Part shown: positions 1 through 12,255 of the stretch, in pieces
How the letters are laid out: every line of letters begins with the position of its first letter
Numbering within the stretch: the stretch's first letter is position 1
DNA from: Hofstenia miamia
Lineage: Eukaryota > Xenacoelomorpha > Acoela
Reading direction: 5' to 3'
NCBI GenBank assembly: GCA_004352715.1
Contig: SCFE01000019.1
Location: forward strand, 1,897,449-1,961,448
Length of the DNA: 64,000 nucleotides
Position numbers and translations under genes: made by a program
Notes under the pieces: model-generated
Told to the model about the DNA's origin: nothing
Seen by the model: only the letters and a program-made list of their open reading frames with translations
The model's database searches: none

Positions 1-1449
1 CTTAATATGTTTGTATCATCCTCAATGTAGAATGTATGCACTTACTGAAATTACTTCTTCGACTTAGAACCGATATCTTAAACTGTTATCATTCAATTAT
101 ACACAATGATCTATAGTATCGAGCAAAAATGATATATTTTCGGAAGCTATATAGTTTCCCAACATGTAAGATGCAAAATCCGCATTATAATAACAGGGAC
201 GTTGTTATCATTACCTTTAAAGATTTCTTATATGTCGCAGGCTAAAGCCGGGCCGGCCCTGCATAAGTCTAGAACAAGAACAAAGTACATTTTTTAAGAG
301 TTTTCAAAATACATTAGCTTCATTGTCGTGATCCAATGTCTCTTTTACCCTTGGCTCATTACAGTAGCACTATTGATTTCTGCAGATTTCTAATAAGTGG
401 GATTTTTTTCCCATCACTATCCAATACCAAGAACCCACCTTAGGGTTCAATTCTTTAAATTCTCATTGTGCTATAAATCGAAACTGTCGTAGAGTGTCCT
501 GAATTCTGAGAAAGGCCGTGAAAGGCCCCCCTTTTGCTTCAACTTGGCCCGCAATCGAACCGCAACCTTTGGTCTAATAATCTGTATCTTGCCGAAACAT
601 GAACAAACACTAGAAATATAGAAAGTGTATGGAACACACTAAAATCAATATAAAATTAAGAGCCTAGAATAATTGCAAAACAAACTGATAATATACATTT
701 GAATTATTGAAAATATACTGTTTTGAAAAACTAGCTCTAAATTGTGTCTCTCACTTCATCCCGCAGTTCATTTATGAGTTGATTCGCTACACATTAAAAT
801 GAGTTCTGGCTCAGCAATCGACATAAATTTGATACTGTAAGAACTTTTTTAGCAAAAAAGGGGCCTTTTTAAAAAATTAAATATTAAGTTATTTGCATAA
901 ATGGTTTTTCCACATGAACATAATTGAGATCTGATGTTCATGAAAAATGTATAGAAACATTAAATTCTACAGCAATCAACTGAAAACATAATGATGAGAA
1001 TAGCCTAAAATTTTTGTAAACAAGCGCATGACCAAATTATAATTCAGAATTGCTTAACAAAAATATGAATGTGTCCTGTTCCAAACACAAACAGCATATG
1101 TCAACTGTACATAATAAACTTAAAGCCATACATTTCTTAATAAAATTAGTTAGTTGAGATGATTTAACACTAGAAAGTCTGAGCCGTCAAATTTGACCAC
1201 TTTGCACATCTTAAATGCATTTGTAATGTCTCATGTAATGAGAATTTAAAGAGAGAAACAGTTTATTTTGTTCTTCTCATACTTTTCTTTCATTTGCTTT
1301 TGTTTTCGTTAGTTTTATTTGAATGCGTCATTTCTGACAACTGCATGAATCTAAGATATAGAATCATTGGACTTTCTAGTGTTAAAGAGAGAATTGTAGT
1401 ATAATTATATTCAAATATATCGATTGAAAATGCAATCAAAATAATTGAA
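1..1449. other. AT-rich stretch without a recognisable gene
   Basis: I see no coding potential here beyond short chance frames. The one compositional exception is a GC-rich patch at about 238-262 (GCCGGGCCGGCCCTGC), which resembles the end of a hAT transposon (CAGGGCCGG on the minus strand), but no partner end was found nearby. Confidence 0.5.
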
Positions 1450-2215
1450 GATATTGTACTCAGGTATCTCACTAAAATTGCATGTTGATCCTACCAAAAC
1501 TCAATTTTGTATAATAAAATAATAAAATCAAAAACTAATTCACAAAATTTTTCAGAGCATGAGCACAGCCTACTAATAAATATTGATATTAGTAGGCAGT
1601 GGCAAAAGCTAAATTTTAATGACACCCAAATAGATCAAGTGGATAATTTTAAAAACTTTGGAATTACATTTGATTTATTATTAACTTTTCAAAAGCAATT
1701 TAATATAATCATTAAAGGAATGGCTATTTCGAATAAAGCACTTAAGTCATTTATACTATGGCAATGCACTTTATGCTCATGTGAATGAAGATTTAGTAAA
1801 AAAATTAATACGTTGTTGAAATAGTCGATGAAGCTTGCAACAAACAGCTATTGTATTATAATTAATACTGAATACAAAACATTGAGTAAAAACTTCTTAA
1901 TTCCTCGATACCTAATTCAATTAATTGTATTGACAACATTGTATAGTATGGCAAACAATATTACCCCCTACAATAAGATACATTTTCTTAATCTCGATAA
2001 AATGGCACACGCTCTCGAAATATGAAATGAATGCTTTATTAAAAAGAGAAATATAAAAAATTTATTCATTAATACCCCTATGAAACTTTGGAATGACTTA
2101 CCTAGAGAACTAAAGCTACTGAATACATTTAAGCCATTTCTATAATTCTAGGAAAGAAATTACTGAAGTCAAATGGAGTGACTCTAAATTTTATAATCTA
2201 GATTATTTAACTCAA
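1450..2215 (+). pseudogene. Decayed non-LTR retrotransposon (LINE) C-terminal remnant
   Basis: Plus-strand reading shows the region that follows the reverse transcriptase in Jockey/CR1-type LINEs. A KTQFCII-like segment at about 1490-1515 is followed by LNFNDTQIDQVDNFKNFGI near 1610-1665, which matches the usual 'KYLGI' post-RT motif. Further down are a decayed HALYAHVNED-like stretch (about 1750-1790) and a WxDL-type tail near 2090-2160. Many stops and frame changes interrupt it, so it is dead. It has the same domain order as the minus-strand LINE at 17525-18637 but is much more diverged. No catalytic RT part or flanking duplication is visible. Confidence 0.7.
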
Positions 2216-4481
2216 TGAAATTAAAACACCATAGCCCAGAAGCGCAATATTTTGTAATGTCGTTTGTACAGTTATGTCGCTTTCAGATTTGGCTGTAAAC
2301 TATTAAATTTCTTTTTAAAAGCAGAAAAAACTTACGTTATTACAGAATATTATCTTATGATTATACCAAACTTTATTTGAGCGGGCATAACGTATGCCCG
2401 GTAATTTAAGCGCCCGATGCCTGCCCGGTCACACCTGCTGTTGTTTTTAATGAATTCATACGCAAGTAAACAAAATTTTTATTTGAGTCAATTTTGACAC
2501 ATTTGGTACATCTCGTGTTAAGTAGTCTTTGTAATAAGGTAAAATCTTTTATTTGAAAACATCCCTCATTTGCAATACCTTCAGATAGTCAAGTTGCATA
2601 TTCCAAAGGTAAGCATCTTATTGACCTGTACATCAAAACAAGTCAGATTTCATCATAATAAATTTTATATTGATTAATAGGTACTCAAGGAATTTATTAA
2701 TTTAAAGTTTATCTAATTTGAGAAAGTACCCACAAAATTTAAGATGATGCTACATCTTCTCCTATGCACAAATATTGCATGCAGGCCAGGTATAGTGAGA
2801 GAGGCTTGCGAAATAATTGAGAAGGAAGAATTACTTGTATAGCAGGAATGCTAGATCTTTTTGGAGATAACATTATAGTTAATGGTGTAACCTGGCTCAT
2901 TTTTTCAAATTTAACGTTATCTTTGCATGAGTAATATTTATTAGTTTCGAACAGACTTGACAACGAACCTAGCTTTAAACGAGGCGAGCAGAGCCGAGCC
3001 TGAGCACTGCATTCGACATACAACGAGCCTTGTTTAAGCATAGCTAATTTATTGTTCGGCTTTCCATTTTCATGCAAAATTTCAACATCTTAGTCTTCAT
3101 AATTTGTACGCTATTAATCTGATCCTACCACATATTCTCATTGTTTCATTCAATATACGATATTTTTGTGTTCCTTGTAGTCATATTTTAAATGTTCATT
3201 AAATGACAGGAAGAAATATGCAAAAATATTCTTGAAAGAGTTCAAACATTTTCAATAATTTATCGGGTAAAACAGGCCTTATTCAAAAGTTTTGTTTTGC
3301 TGCCATAAATATTCAAAATCAAATCGAATCGAGCTTAAGGATGTCGGCTTGTTGACAAGTCTGGCTACGGCTGCTCTAACTGGATTAATATCTCAAGTTG
3401 GAGCGGATAGTTTTGAGTCAATTGAATTATATATAGTGCTGTGTATGCGTTGTTATTCCAAAGCTATGATTCGTTTTTTTAAATTTATTAATACATAAAT
3501 CTGTAGCCTAGGCTTCGAAATTTGATATTTTTACGTAGGTTTAGGCGAGGTCGGGTTTAGAATTTCAACACATTAATAATACTGATTGAGATTTTTACCT
3601 TTCTCTTATATCTTAAATTTTAAGACTATTTTTCAAAAAGTTCTTGCTATTTTGAAGCTTACCAAAAGTTTTTGTTCCAAATATTAGATTCTGCTTCTGC
3701 ATCTAGCATTGATTGCAGAATCCAAGAATAGTTCAATTGTTTGAAAATTGGAAGGCATTTCAGTACCTAGTTGCTACTACATTTATAATGAGCTCTAGAG
3801 TCTCGCATTCATGTATAAAGCCTATTATTAATTACCACTAATCTATCTTGTGAAAAATCATTTCAATGCAAGCAGAAAAATAGAACACTTATATTTGCTA
3901 ACGGCAATACCTAAGAGGTCGCGGATTATTGATTTTTCTACTCTGAAAAAAGTTCAAGTGCCGTGCCTAATCCTGATAAGATCATAAAGATTGTTTGTTT
4001 CTAGCGCAATGCAATGAAGAACGGAGGTCAGTAAGTTTTCTGGACCAACTACGATTTTCAACAACTTCTAAAATTGTTCACGAGCGCAATTGGGAGTTTT
4101 GAAAGGAAGATCACCGAATATGTAAAACACCATCAAAATTTACTTTAATCTAACTTTTTATAAACTCTACTCTATTGTGATAAATACGTTTTAATGGTTA
4201 GAAGTCTGAAATGCAGTTATTTCCCCCAAGAAATCTTTCTCACATTTTTCTCTAAAGTGGGTTACATTTTAAGGTAGAACCTTAGCCTGAGAACAAAATT
4301 CACTTTAATTCTCATTTTTCAAAAATAAAACTAAGGCTGCTGATGAGTGTTATTGTAATATTTTTAATGTAGTACGGAGACTGTCCTGATGGAGATTTTT
4401 AATATAGTAATACATTTTAAAGTCGATATCTTATAAGTTTCCAAAAATTTTGAAAGCGTAATACAGAATTTCAGGAAGGTG
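2216..4481. other. Non-coding stretch
   Basis: No gene is supported. Open frames at 2739-3077 (minus) and 3292-3498 (plus) have no recognisable domain and sit in ordinary AT-rich sequence. A GC-richer patch at 2960-3045 carries repeated GAGC/GCGAG words and may be a decayed repeat; a similar patch is at 7360-7435. Confidence 0.4.
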
Positions 4482-5185
4482 ACACCTGAGTAGTAGAAGA
4501 GGGCAGAAGTTCGTGCCACTTTTTTCTGATTGGTCGAGAGGTGGGCAGAAGTNNNNNNNNNNNNNNNNNNNNNNNNNNNNNNNNNNNNNNNNNNNNNNNN
4601 NNNNNNNNNNNNNNNNNNNNNNNNNNNNNNNNNNNNNNNNNNNNNNNNNNNNNNNNNNNNNNNNNNNNNNNNNNNNNNNNNNNNNNNNNNNNNNNNNNNN
4701 NNNNNNNNNNNNNNNNNNNNNNNNNNNNNNNNNNNNNNNNNNNNNNNNNNNNNNNNNNNNNNNNNNNNNNNNNNNNNNNNNNNNNNNNNNNNNNNNNNNN
4801 NNNNNNNNNNNNNNNNNNNNNNNNNNNNNNNNNNNNNNNNNNNNNNNNNNNNNNNNNNNNNNNNNNNNNNNNNNNNNNNNNNNNNNNNNNNNNNNNNNNN
4901 NNNNNNNNNNNNNNNNNNNNNNNNNNNNNNNNNNNNNNNNNNNNNNNNNNNNNNNNNNNNNNNNAAAAAATGCAAACTAAATTAGGTCACATAAATAACA
5001 CAAAAACTAGTAAAAGTACATCCATGACGTCAGTAAAACACCCCCCGCCAATATCCACGGCGTCTCAGGTCAAAGGCCACCCCTCTCGACCAATCACAAA
5101 AAAGTGTAACAGACTTCTGCCCACCTCTCGACCAATCAGAAAAAAGTGTAACGAACTTCTGCCCTCTTCTACTACTCACCTGGTA
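4482..5185. mobile_element. Non-autonomous DNA transposon with long terminal inverted repeats (family R1)
   Basis: The sequence at 4487-4552 is the inverse of 5110-5180: both ends contain GTAGTAGAAGAGGGCAGAAG and its complement, followed by copies of a roughly 42-bp unit (TGATTGGTCGAGAGG with CAGAAGT). The right arm carries two tandem units. Inside the right arm lie a TGACGTCA-like word and a run ending in TGCAAACTAAATTAGG. The middle is lost in an assembly gap (4553-4964). Related partial copies occur at 19224-19491 and 46856-47012. No transposase is visible and no clear target duplication could be assigned. Confidence 0.65.
4553..4964. other. Assembly gap (412 N)
   Basis: Run of 412 Ns inside the R1 transposon, presumably caused by its inverted repeats. 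Open frames crossing it are artefacts. Confidence 0.99.
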
Positions 5186-5640
5186 TTTAAAGATTTACAT
5201 TTATTTATTAACATTTATTGATGCCATGCAAGAAACAAATTAATACTAATTTCCGTAGTATTTCTCAAGCGTGCATCTGCTTCCATGTACAATCGTGTAC
5301 CCGTACTCCCTAGTCCATAAAATCTATTCTTTCTCTTAGTATCTCTACCTTTAAAAGGAAACGCATTGCGAATATAGAATATATTAATTATTTCCAACCC
5401 TATTGATAGTCTCTGCACTTCGAAATTGAAATCCTAGATGTATAATAGTCATATGTTAAAAATTTTCTAGCGACTTACAGGAACCCTCTACATGTTCAAA
5501 GTAATTTCATTCCCAACCCACATCCATAGCCGTGTGCATGTGAGTACATCAATTTATCTTTTATAATCAATACACCTATATGTTTAATACTAACCACATG
5601 TTATTGACATAAAACACGATTAGTTAGATTCTATTGTTGC
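5186..5640. other. Non-coding stretch
   Basis: No gene or repeat recognised between the R1 element and the TA microsatellite. Confidence 0.4.
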
Positions 5641-5661
5641 TATATATATATATATATCTTC

Positions 5662-5694
<33 letters not shown>

Positions 5695-5898
5695 NNNNNN
5701 NNNNNNNNNNNNNNNNNNNNNNNNNNNNNNNNNNNNNNNNNNNNNNNNNNNNNNNNNNNNNNNNNNNNNNNNNNNNNNNNNNNNNNNNNNNNNNNNNNNN
5801 NNNNNNNNNNNNNNNNNNNNNNNNNNNNNNNNNNNNNNNNNNNNNNNNNNNNNNNNNNNNNNNNNNNNNNNNNNNNNNNNNNNNNNNNNNNNNNNNNN

Positions 5899-5928
<30 letters not shown>
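5641..5928. repeat. (TA)n microsatellite with assembly gap
   Basis: TA dinucleotide runs at 5641-5657, 5666-5694 and 5899-5928 flank a 204-N gap (5695-5898). The run continues after the Tc1 insertion at 6547-6581, so the transposon landed inside the microsatellite. Confidence 0.95.
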
Positions 5929-5931
<3 letters not shown>

Positions 5932-6546
5932 TGCTGTGATTAATTAACTGGCCACCCTCCAAAAATACACATTTGTTTAGTTAATGCCATTCAGTATCTA
6001 AATATACTTAAACAATAACTGACTCCACAAAACATGATCCCATTTTATTCCCTCCGGAAGGAAAATTCATCCTGGCTGATGACAACGCACCTGTCCATAC
6101 TGCTGCAAAGGTTACAGATTGGATCAGGAAACAGAGTTTTGCTCACTTGCCCTGGCCAAGCCAGTCCCCGGACCTAAATCCTTTGGAAAATTTATGGTGT
6201 ATCATCAAAAAAAGATTATCTGACAGAAAGCCGTCATCAAAAACTGACTTGGTTACAAAAATCAATGAGGTCTGGAACTCAGTAACGGTCGAGGTATGTC
6301 AAAAATTGATCCATTCTCTGCCAAAAAGGTGTCAAGCGGTAATTGACAGTAAGGGACTTCCAACAAAATATTGACATGTTTATAAGTAATTTTACTTTAT
6401 AATTTGTTTTGTAATTGCGTTTTAATTGTTATATTACTTTATAATTGCAATAAAAGTTATTTGGTCTGGATAAAAAGTATTAATTTCATTTTTTAAAATG
6501 AAAAATGCATATTTTAGGGGTGGCCAGTTAATTAATCACAGCACTG
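5929..6546 (+). mobile_element. Tc1-like transposon, internally deleted, with perfect 29-bp TIRs
   Basis: The ends at 5929-5957 and 6518-6546 are perfect inverted repeats of 29 bp beginning CAGTGCTGTGATTAA, each flanked by TA (5927-5928 and 6547-6548), the Tc1/mariner target. The 618-bp element keeps only the C-terminal part of a transposase (6012-6374). It is therefore non-autonomous, but the identical TIRs suggest fairly recent movement. It sits in a TA microsatellite, which supplied abundant target sites. Confidence 0.9.
6012..6374 (+). pseudogene. Tc1 transposase C-terminal fragment (second and third catalytic residues)
   Basis: The reading frame is open from 6012 to the stop at 6374, with no start codon and no N-terminal half. 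It encodes the last two-thirds of the DDE catalytic domain. LADDNAPVHTA (about 6075-6107) holds the second aspartate and SPDLNPLENLW (about 6164-6197) the glutamate, with exactly 34 residues between them: the DD34E signature of Tc1. The first aspartate and the paired helix-turn-helix DNA-binding domain are missing, removed by an internal deletion, since both TIRs are intact. It cannot be an active enzyme. Confidence 0.9.
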
Positions 6547-6548
6547 TA

Positions 6549-6581
6549 TATATATGTATATATATATATATATATATATAA
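6549..6581. repeat. (TA)n microsatellite, right part
   Basis: Continuation of the TA tract interrupted by the Tc1 element. The flanking ATGAAGATTC at 6581-6591 is the inverse of the ATCTTCAT at 5656-5663 on the other side. Confidence 0.9.
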
Positions 6582-6591
6582 TGAAGATTCT

Positions 6592-8420
6592 ATAGTCCTC
6601 AAAGTTTTGCTTAAATGTATTCCGTTGTTTTAAAAATATTACCACTCAGATTTTCAAAGATACTATTATATTGGTTGAATTTATATCAAAATTATTGATG
6701 TAATAGGGTTTTCACAAATTTATAGAATGAATTCGTACATAAAATTTAGAATAAACTAAACCTAGATTCGATTTTTTCACTATAATTTACATAGCATGTA
6801 TATTTATTGAGATCGTTTTTAGGGGGCCCTTTCACAGGCGAATAGGAGGAATACTAAATTTCTGATGAAAAGATTAAATGAAAATTTGAATTCACAATGC
6901 TTATCTTGAGCCTAGTGCTAAAAATCAAAGATATTGTGTTAATCATTGCATAAATCAATTGTGAAGATGAGTGTTGCAATACTTATGGCCGGGACTGTAA
7001 CATGTTTATTTTCATGATTGTTTTGATCAAATCGGCAAATGTTAGCAACCATCCTTGTGCACAAGGACCGTTTCCTGCAAGGCAGAGTTGCAAACGAGGC
7101 CGTAATTGTTGACGGGGATTCGGTCGGGACCTTTGGACCACAGTCCAATCTTGAAACTTTGTATTCAGTAAAATCACGTCCGTGGCCGGCACGGAATATT
7201 TAATCCATTACAAGAGTATATTTAAACGATGTTAAAACAAGTATAATTTGGCATCAATTGCACTCTTCAATAACTCAATAGGATTTACTGTTTGATGTCA
7301 ATTGAATAAAATACATGTACTGAATATGTTAAATTCTAAGCACATCGCATAAAAATTTCAGGCTCGACCCAGACTAATTTTATTCATAATTTTTTCGACT
7401 CGCCTATTGCAAAGATTTGCAAGCTTGCGAGCCTAAAAATTTTGAAGGCCTCTTGTTGATCTCTAAGTGCAACAAAAACGTATAAAACTTAGATGAAAAT
7501 ATTTATTTGATGTGCCATACTAGACATGAAATTAAATTCCTAGCTTTCAAGAATTTAGAATTATTTATGGCTGCTATATACGTTATGGAATTCCAAGGAT
7601 GAATATTCTAACAGTTACAGAATGTTTCTTGATCCAATATTGACTTCACTGCAATTTGCTAATTATTGTCAATTTTTAAACACTACTATACTACAACATT
7701 GTGATGTGCTTATCCTCTTTATGTAAAATATTTTTCACCTAGATGATTCAACAGAGTTATAGTCTTAAATCAGGTGTAGCTAAAAGTAGATTTATCAAAT
7801 CAAAATCACATCATTTGGGCTGTGTTTATTATGAAAATATTTTAAAACAAAAACTAAACAATTTTTTGTATTTTTAATAGATTTTTTGCATTAATCAACT
7901 GCAGCTATTGTTTTAAAATTTTATAAATCATCTGCCAATTTAAATAGATAATTGTTTTCTTCGAAATTTTAGAAGGCATTTGTGAATACTCTTTGAATCA
8001 TAAAATTGCGATGATAACTTTAATGCTCTCTAATTTGTTCACACGAATTCTCCATTTTCCAAAATTAGTTCGCTTCATAATTTTAGTATTTTGAAATTCA
8101 ATTTATAATGTTTGTTAGCCTTCGTATTTGCTGACAAGGATCTTATAGACCATCAAAAGAAGAATTACAGCTGGGTCACAAAATGTGACAAGGATAGAAT
8201 GTGAGCCAATGAGACCAGATTAAATTAAAAAATAAATGACCTGGTGACCCGATTTGACTAGTTTTTTTCAAATGTTGCTTGCAAGGTTTTACTAACAGCA
8301 TACTTGCATCCCATTGAAGTGGAGCGACACATCATGGTAGTCTTTGCAGACATTCGAATGCTTCACCTCATTTTACACACAGAAATTTATGTTAATGAGA
8401 GTTCTATCCCAGTTCAAGAA
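6592..8420. other. Non-coding stretch
   Basis: No gene is supported. A GC-richer block at about 7040-7195 gives two overlapping minus-strand frames without any recognisable domain and may be an old repeat. The rest is AT-rich spacer. Confidence 0.4.
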
Positions 8421-8801
8421 GTAATTCAGAATGACCAAATTGTAATTCAGAACGTCTAATTGTAACTCAGAAAGCAAAATGAGTAGATTATTTTAGTGCT
8501 CTCAACGGTTACATGCGTATCGGTAAGAATATTATATGGATTTATGAAACTAATATCAGCCTTTATTGCAGTCGGCTAGTTGGGTGGGCACAAATAGGTA
8601 ATAGGGCAGTGCAACCATTACCTTCAAGCAAGAGCCTTAATAAGCATCTAATTAAGGCCATGACAGTAGATGGAGTCATGAAAATGACACTAGGAATATT
8701 CACCAAATCTAAATTTCAAATACGCTTCCTGAATTACAATTTTGCTTTCTGAATTAAAATTTGGTTATTCTGAATTACAATTTGGCTATTCTAAATTATA
8801 T
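8421..8801. mobile_element. MITE-like element with repeated ATTCAGAAT words at both ends
   Basis: The left end (8421-8480) and right end (8727-8801) are inverted relative to each other. Each end is built from two or three tandem copies of a unit of about 20 bp containing ATTCAGAAT and CCAAATTGTA. The interior (about 250 bp) holds only a short chance frame. The iterated end units look like repeated transposase-binding sites in a non-autonomous DNA transposon. The family was not identified. Confidence 0.6.
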
Positions 8802-9534
8802 TCTAAATAAATTCTTGAAATGGTGTAGTATCTCACGTAATCTGGGATGTAAAATATAACGCAATAGTTGTAATTTTTTGTGAAACAAAATGCTAGCAAA
8901 GCAAAGTCCAAATCCTAAGTTTAACTTCAATTAAAATTTTTACGATTCTGAACATTAGTCAATACAGGATTCTTTTATTGGACAGCTTTACGCCTGCGCC
9001 GAATTAAGGATGACAATGTACGATTTTAGATATATTTATTACTTAGTGAGTCATGAGCGTCTAAGAAATGTTTATAGACTCCCAGGTGTTTAGGGTTAAA
9101 ACTATTTAAGGCATAATTTGATGTTTACAAAAATAATGAACCTCTGTTAAAATCAGCCTTTTTATGTACACATAATTCTTGCATTTACTAAAAATTTGAC
9201 CTCATGACATAGCGGAACCGGACGTATTTAGAGAAAAATAAACCCGGCAACAAATCTCTAACTTGGCAACCTAGTGATCTGATTCCTACTTTAACCGAAA
9301 CCTGTTCAAATTTATGATTAATTTTGTAATTGTCTCATTATAATGCAGTATCAATATGCTAAGAATGCCTGGATTTGAAAAATGCAGCTCAAGTTAAAAT
9401 AATTCTGGCAAATATAAGCATTGTTTTGTTGTAGAAAAAAGATTTAGGCAATTGTTTTCTTATCAGATAGTAAACAAAATTTATTGTTCATCTAGCTATA
9501 AAGTTTTACATTCTCATGAGACAGTAATTGCTAA
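8802..9534. other. Non-coding stretch
   Basis: No gene or repeat recognised. It ends at the start codon of the small ORF at 9535. Confidence 0.4.
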
Positions 9535-9804
9535 ATGTCATTTTATATCATAGCTCTTTCATTCCTAATTCATGTTTGCATTAGCTGCGCTACACTTAAT
9601 CGCAATAACCCAAAGAAATTTCAACGAGGATTTAAAGAATATGAACGAAAGTTTCAACCTCGTATGATGAAAATTCTAGAGATTATTGCATGCCAAAGAC
9701 GCACAGATCGATTTGAGAGATATAATTGCTGTGAGATCTTGTTCAAAAATTCCAATCCTAACGTTGATTGTAGACGATTTGCTTTCAAAAAAACATTTTT
9801 ATAA
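9535..9804 (+). CDS. Possible small secreted cysteine-containing peptide, unidentified
   Basis: A single open frame of 89 codons starts at ATG 9535 and stops at 9802-9804. The first 18-19 residues (MSFYIIALSFLIHVCISCA) look like a signal peptide with a clear hydrophobic core. The remaining 70 residues are basic and contain four cysteines in the pattern C-x11-CC-x12-C, compatible with two disulphides. I recognise no family. No clear TATA box or polyadenylation signal fixes it as a complete single-exon gene, and no transposon feature surrounds it. It may be a real small secreted protein, an exon, or a chance frame; the signal-like start and cysteine spacing are the only positive evidence. Confidence 0.35.
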   Translation: MSFYIIALSFLIHVCISCATLNRNNPKKFQRGFKEYERKFQPRMMKILEIIACQRRTDRFERYNCCEILFKNSNPNVDCRRFAFKKTFL

Positions 9805-10370
9805 TATTGACTGGTAATTCATTTTTAGAGATAAAATTCTTTTTTCAATGGTTTTTAAGATTTTGATTAATATATATGTTCTATTAATAATGTACATTGC
9901 TGTTATTAATTTTGTAAAAATAACTAAAAAATATTTAGATTTTAGTAAATATTTAGATGTAAGCAATATAAAGCGTTTAAGTCAAAGGTAAGAAAATTTT
10001 TTTTACAGTACAGTGTATCTTTTTATATGTATAGGTTAATACATTGCCTTCGAATGGTTGTAATAAATATACAAGGTTCTTTTCTAGAATTAGTTTCACA
10101 ATGCGTACAAAATTTTGCAATTTTTTTCTATCTAATATCAATAATTTTGTGAATTTTTGATACAAAAAACCTCCAAACGATAACTAAATTCTTCCTCGCG
10201 GTGTTTTATGATATCATAGAGGAAGCTTAGAAATAACAATGATTAAAATTCAAAAATAAAAAATAGAATAAAATTCAAAAATGCATACCTATATATTGGA
10301 AAATTACTCTAATAAAATCATATATATTGCCTCATTACTTATATTCAGCCTGTTTATTAACAGCTCTCAA
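9805..10370. other. Non-coding stretch
   Basis: Very AT-rich spacer with only short chance frames. Confidence 0.4.
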
Positions 10371-10690
10371 TAAAAAATGAAGATCAAACTAGAAAGAATT
10401 TTTAATTAGAGTATCAATACCATCTGTGAAAGAAGAATTTAAGCTACAATCAAAGAAGATAGCTACATATTTTCATTAGAATATCTACAAAAATTAAGAT
10501 CTCTAGAAGTATTTTTCTAATTGAAGGCAAGAAAAAAAATACCAACTAAAATATGATGAAGAACTCATTTACTAATTTTTGTATTGACTTATGGAATGAA
10601 TTACTCAATTTAAACAAGAAAAATTTATTAAAGACTTTAAAAGAAATGTAAAAATGTAATTGGAACCAAGAAAAATCAACTATTTAAGTT
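10371..10690 (+). pseudogene. Decayed LINE 3' remnant
   Basis: Around 10555-10660 the plus strand encodes a phrase with LWNELL (FTNFCIDLWNELLNLNKK) followed by a lysine-rich tail. This resembles the 'LWNNLP...LKEFRNSVKRF' ending of the LINE at 17729-18481. Stops and frameshifts dominate the rest. The match is short, so the assignment is tentative. Confidence 0.4.
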
Positions 10691-12255
10691 TCCAAAAAAC
10701 TCAATCAATCCTAACAACCAAGCTTAGTCGTTGAGCCGGAAAAAAAAACTATTTTTAAAATCTTAATAAGTGCTTATCACTTTATTTGTATATAGATTAT
10801 ATATACAGAGGATTTTAAAAATAAATATTAATAATAATATTATTATTAAAAGTCTTTATTTCCATGGAAAAAAATCGGAAAATTGACAATTGAATGCACC
10901 TTAAATTGACAAGGTCATTACAAATATCTTCACTATTTGACCTGAAAATTGCATGGTTCACCAACTTAAGTAACCATTGTCTCTAAAATACAATTTATAT
11001 TATTTCTTGTTTGTGTGTAGCAAAATTCATTATTCAATGAATTCAGTATTTACAGTCTATTGATAAGTTGTAGACAGCTTCAGAAATGTTAATTATCATA
11101 AATATTATTGCTGATAGGTGATTAAAGAGCTATTTAGGCAGGCCATGGTAATTACTATTTATTGCATATGTAGTTCAATTTTGTCTTATATATAAACCCT
11201 AGAGAAAATATAGGATTAAAAATAGTAATTATATATTACTACTTACAAAAACAGCTAAGGTATTAATCCGGAAAATTATTTAAATTATTTGAAAACGTAT
11301 TAATAAGATCACCCAAATTCCACATGAGATCATATTTGTAAGAAATTGTTACCTAATTTAGAAATGCAGAGTTGGAATTTTTCCTTATGCATAGTAGATA
11401 TAATTAAAGGGAAACTTTTTAGAAATTGAGTATGCTTATGTAAAGAAAATTTATTTTTATTCTAGTAAATGCTCTTATTAATTTTGCTAAAGAGGGTTAT
11501 CCATTAACTCGTAAATATTGCTATTCACTAGTATTTTGTTAATTCCATTAGCAAACTGAGGGAAATCAGAAAGTTCTATAAAATACGTAGCTTAGATTCT
11601 AGAGGTTACCGTATTTCAAAATGGTAAGCGACAAAATAAAACGAAAACAATCTATAATCAAATTTATAAATTTAGTAATAATTGATACAGTTGCACAACT
11701 TCCAAATTGAGATTGTATTGCTGCAGCTAAAAAAATTAAGTGGACCATGAATTATATTAAAAGTTTCCTGAGTGTGTAAAATTTATATTGTATATTTTCG
11801 TGTTTAAAAGACGTTTTTACATTGACATTTTTTAATATGATTTCAAAACAGAAATTTGATTTTGAAAAATTGAATTTATTAACTTTATATATGAAACGTT
11901 GAATTTGTGATACGAATTTAAATTTTATAGCAATTTTCATTAAGATAGTTAAAATATTAGAAAAATAATATCAAAAGCGCTTAAATCATTTGACGTGGCA
12001 GACCTTATTTAGTAATTCTCATTGAATAAACTAATACCTACTCAGTTAAATAGCTCTATCTTGATTTGAGATTGATGGCGTCATCCCACTTGTCATTAAA
12101 AAGTGCTATAATTTTGTTAGATATCATTAGATAAGACAAAAATTCAAATAATAACTGATATATTAAAAATGTATTACATAGGAGAATATAAATTTAAAAG
12201 AATATGGACAATGATAGAAAATAAATGTATTAATTTCTTGTATTAGTATGGTCAT
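10691..12255. other. Non-coding stretch
   Basis: AT-rich sequence; no gene, RNA or repeat boundary recognised. Confidence 0.4.

Noticed and set aside
2739-3077. 112-codon minus-strand frame
   Set aside because: No recognisable motif; located in a GC-richer repeat-like patch.
5634-5962. Open frames of alternating Ile-Tyr codons on both strands
   Set aside because: They are translations of the (TA)n microsatellite and its N gap; the same holds for frames at 53113-53426.
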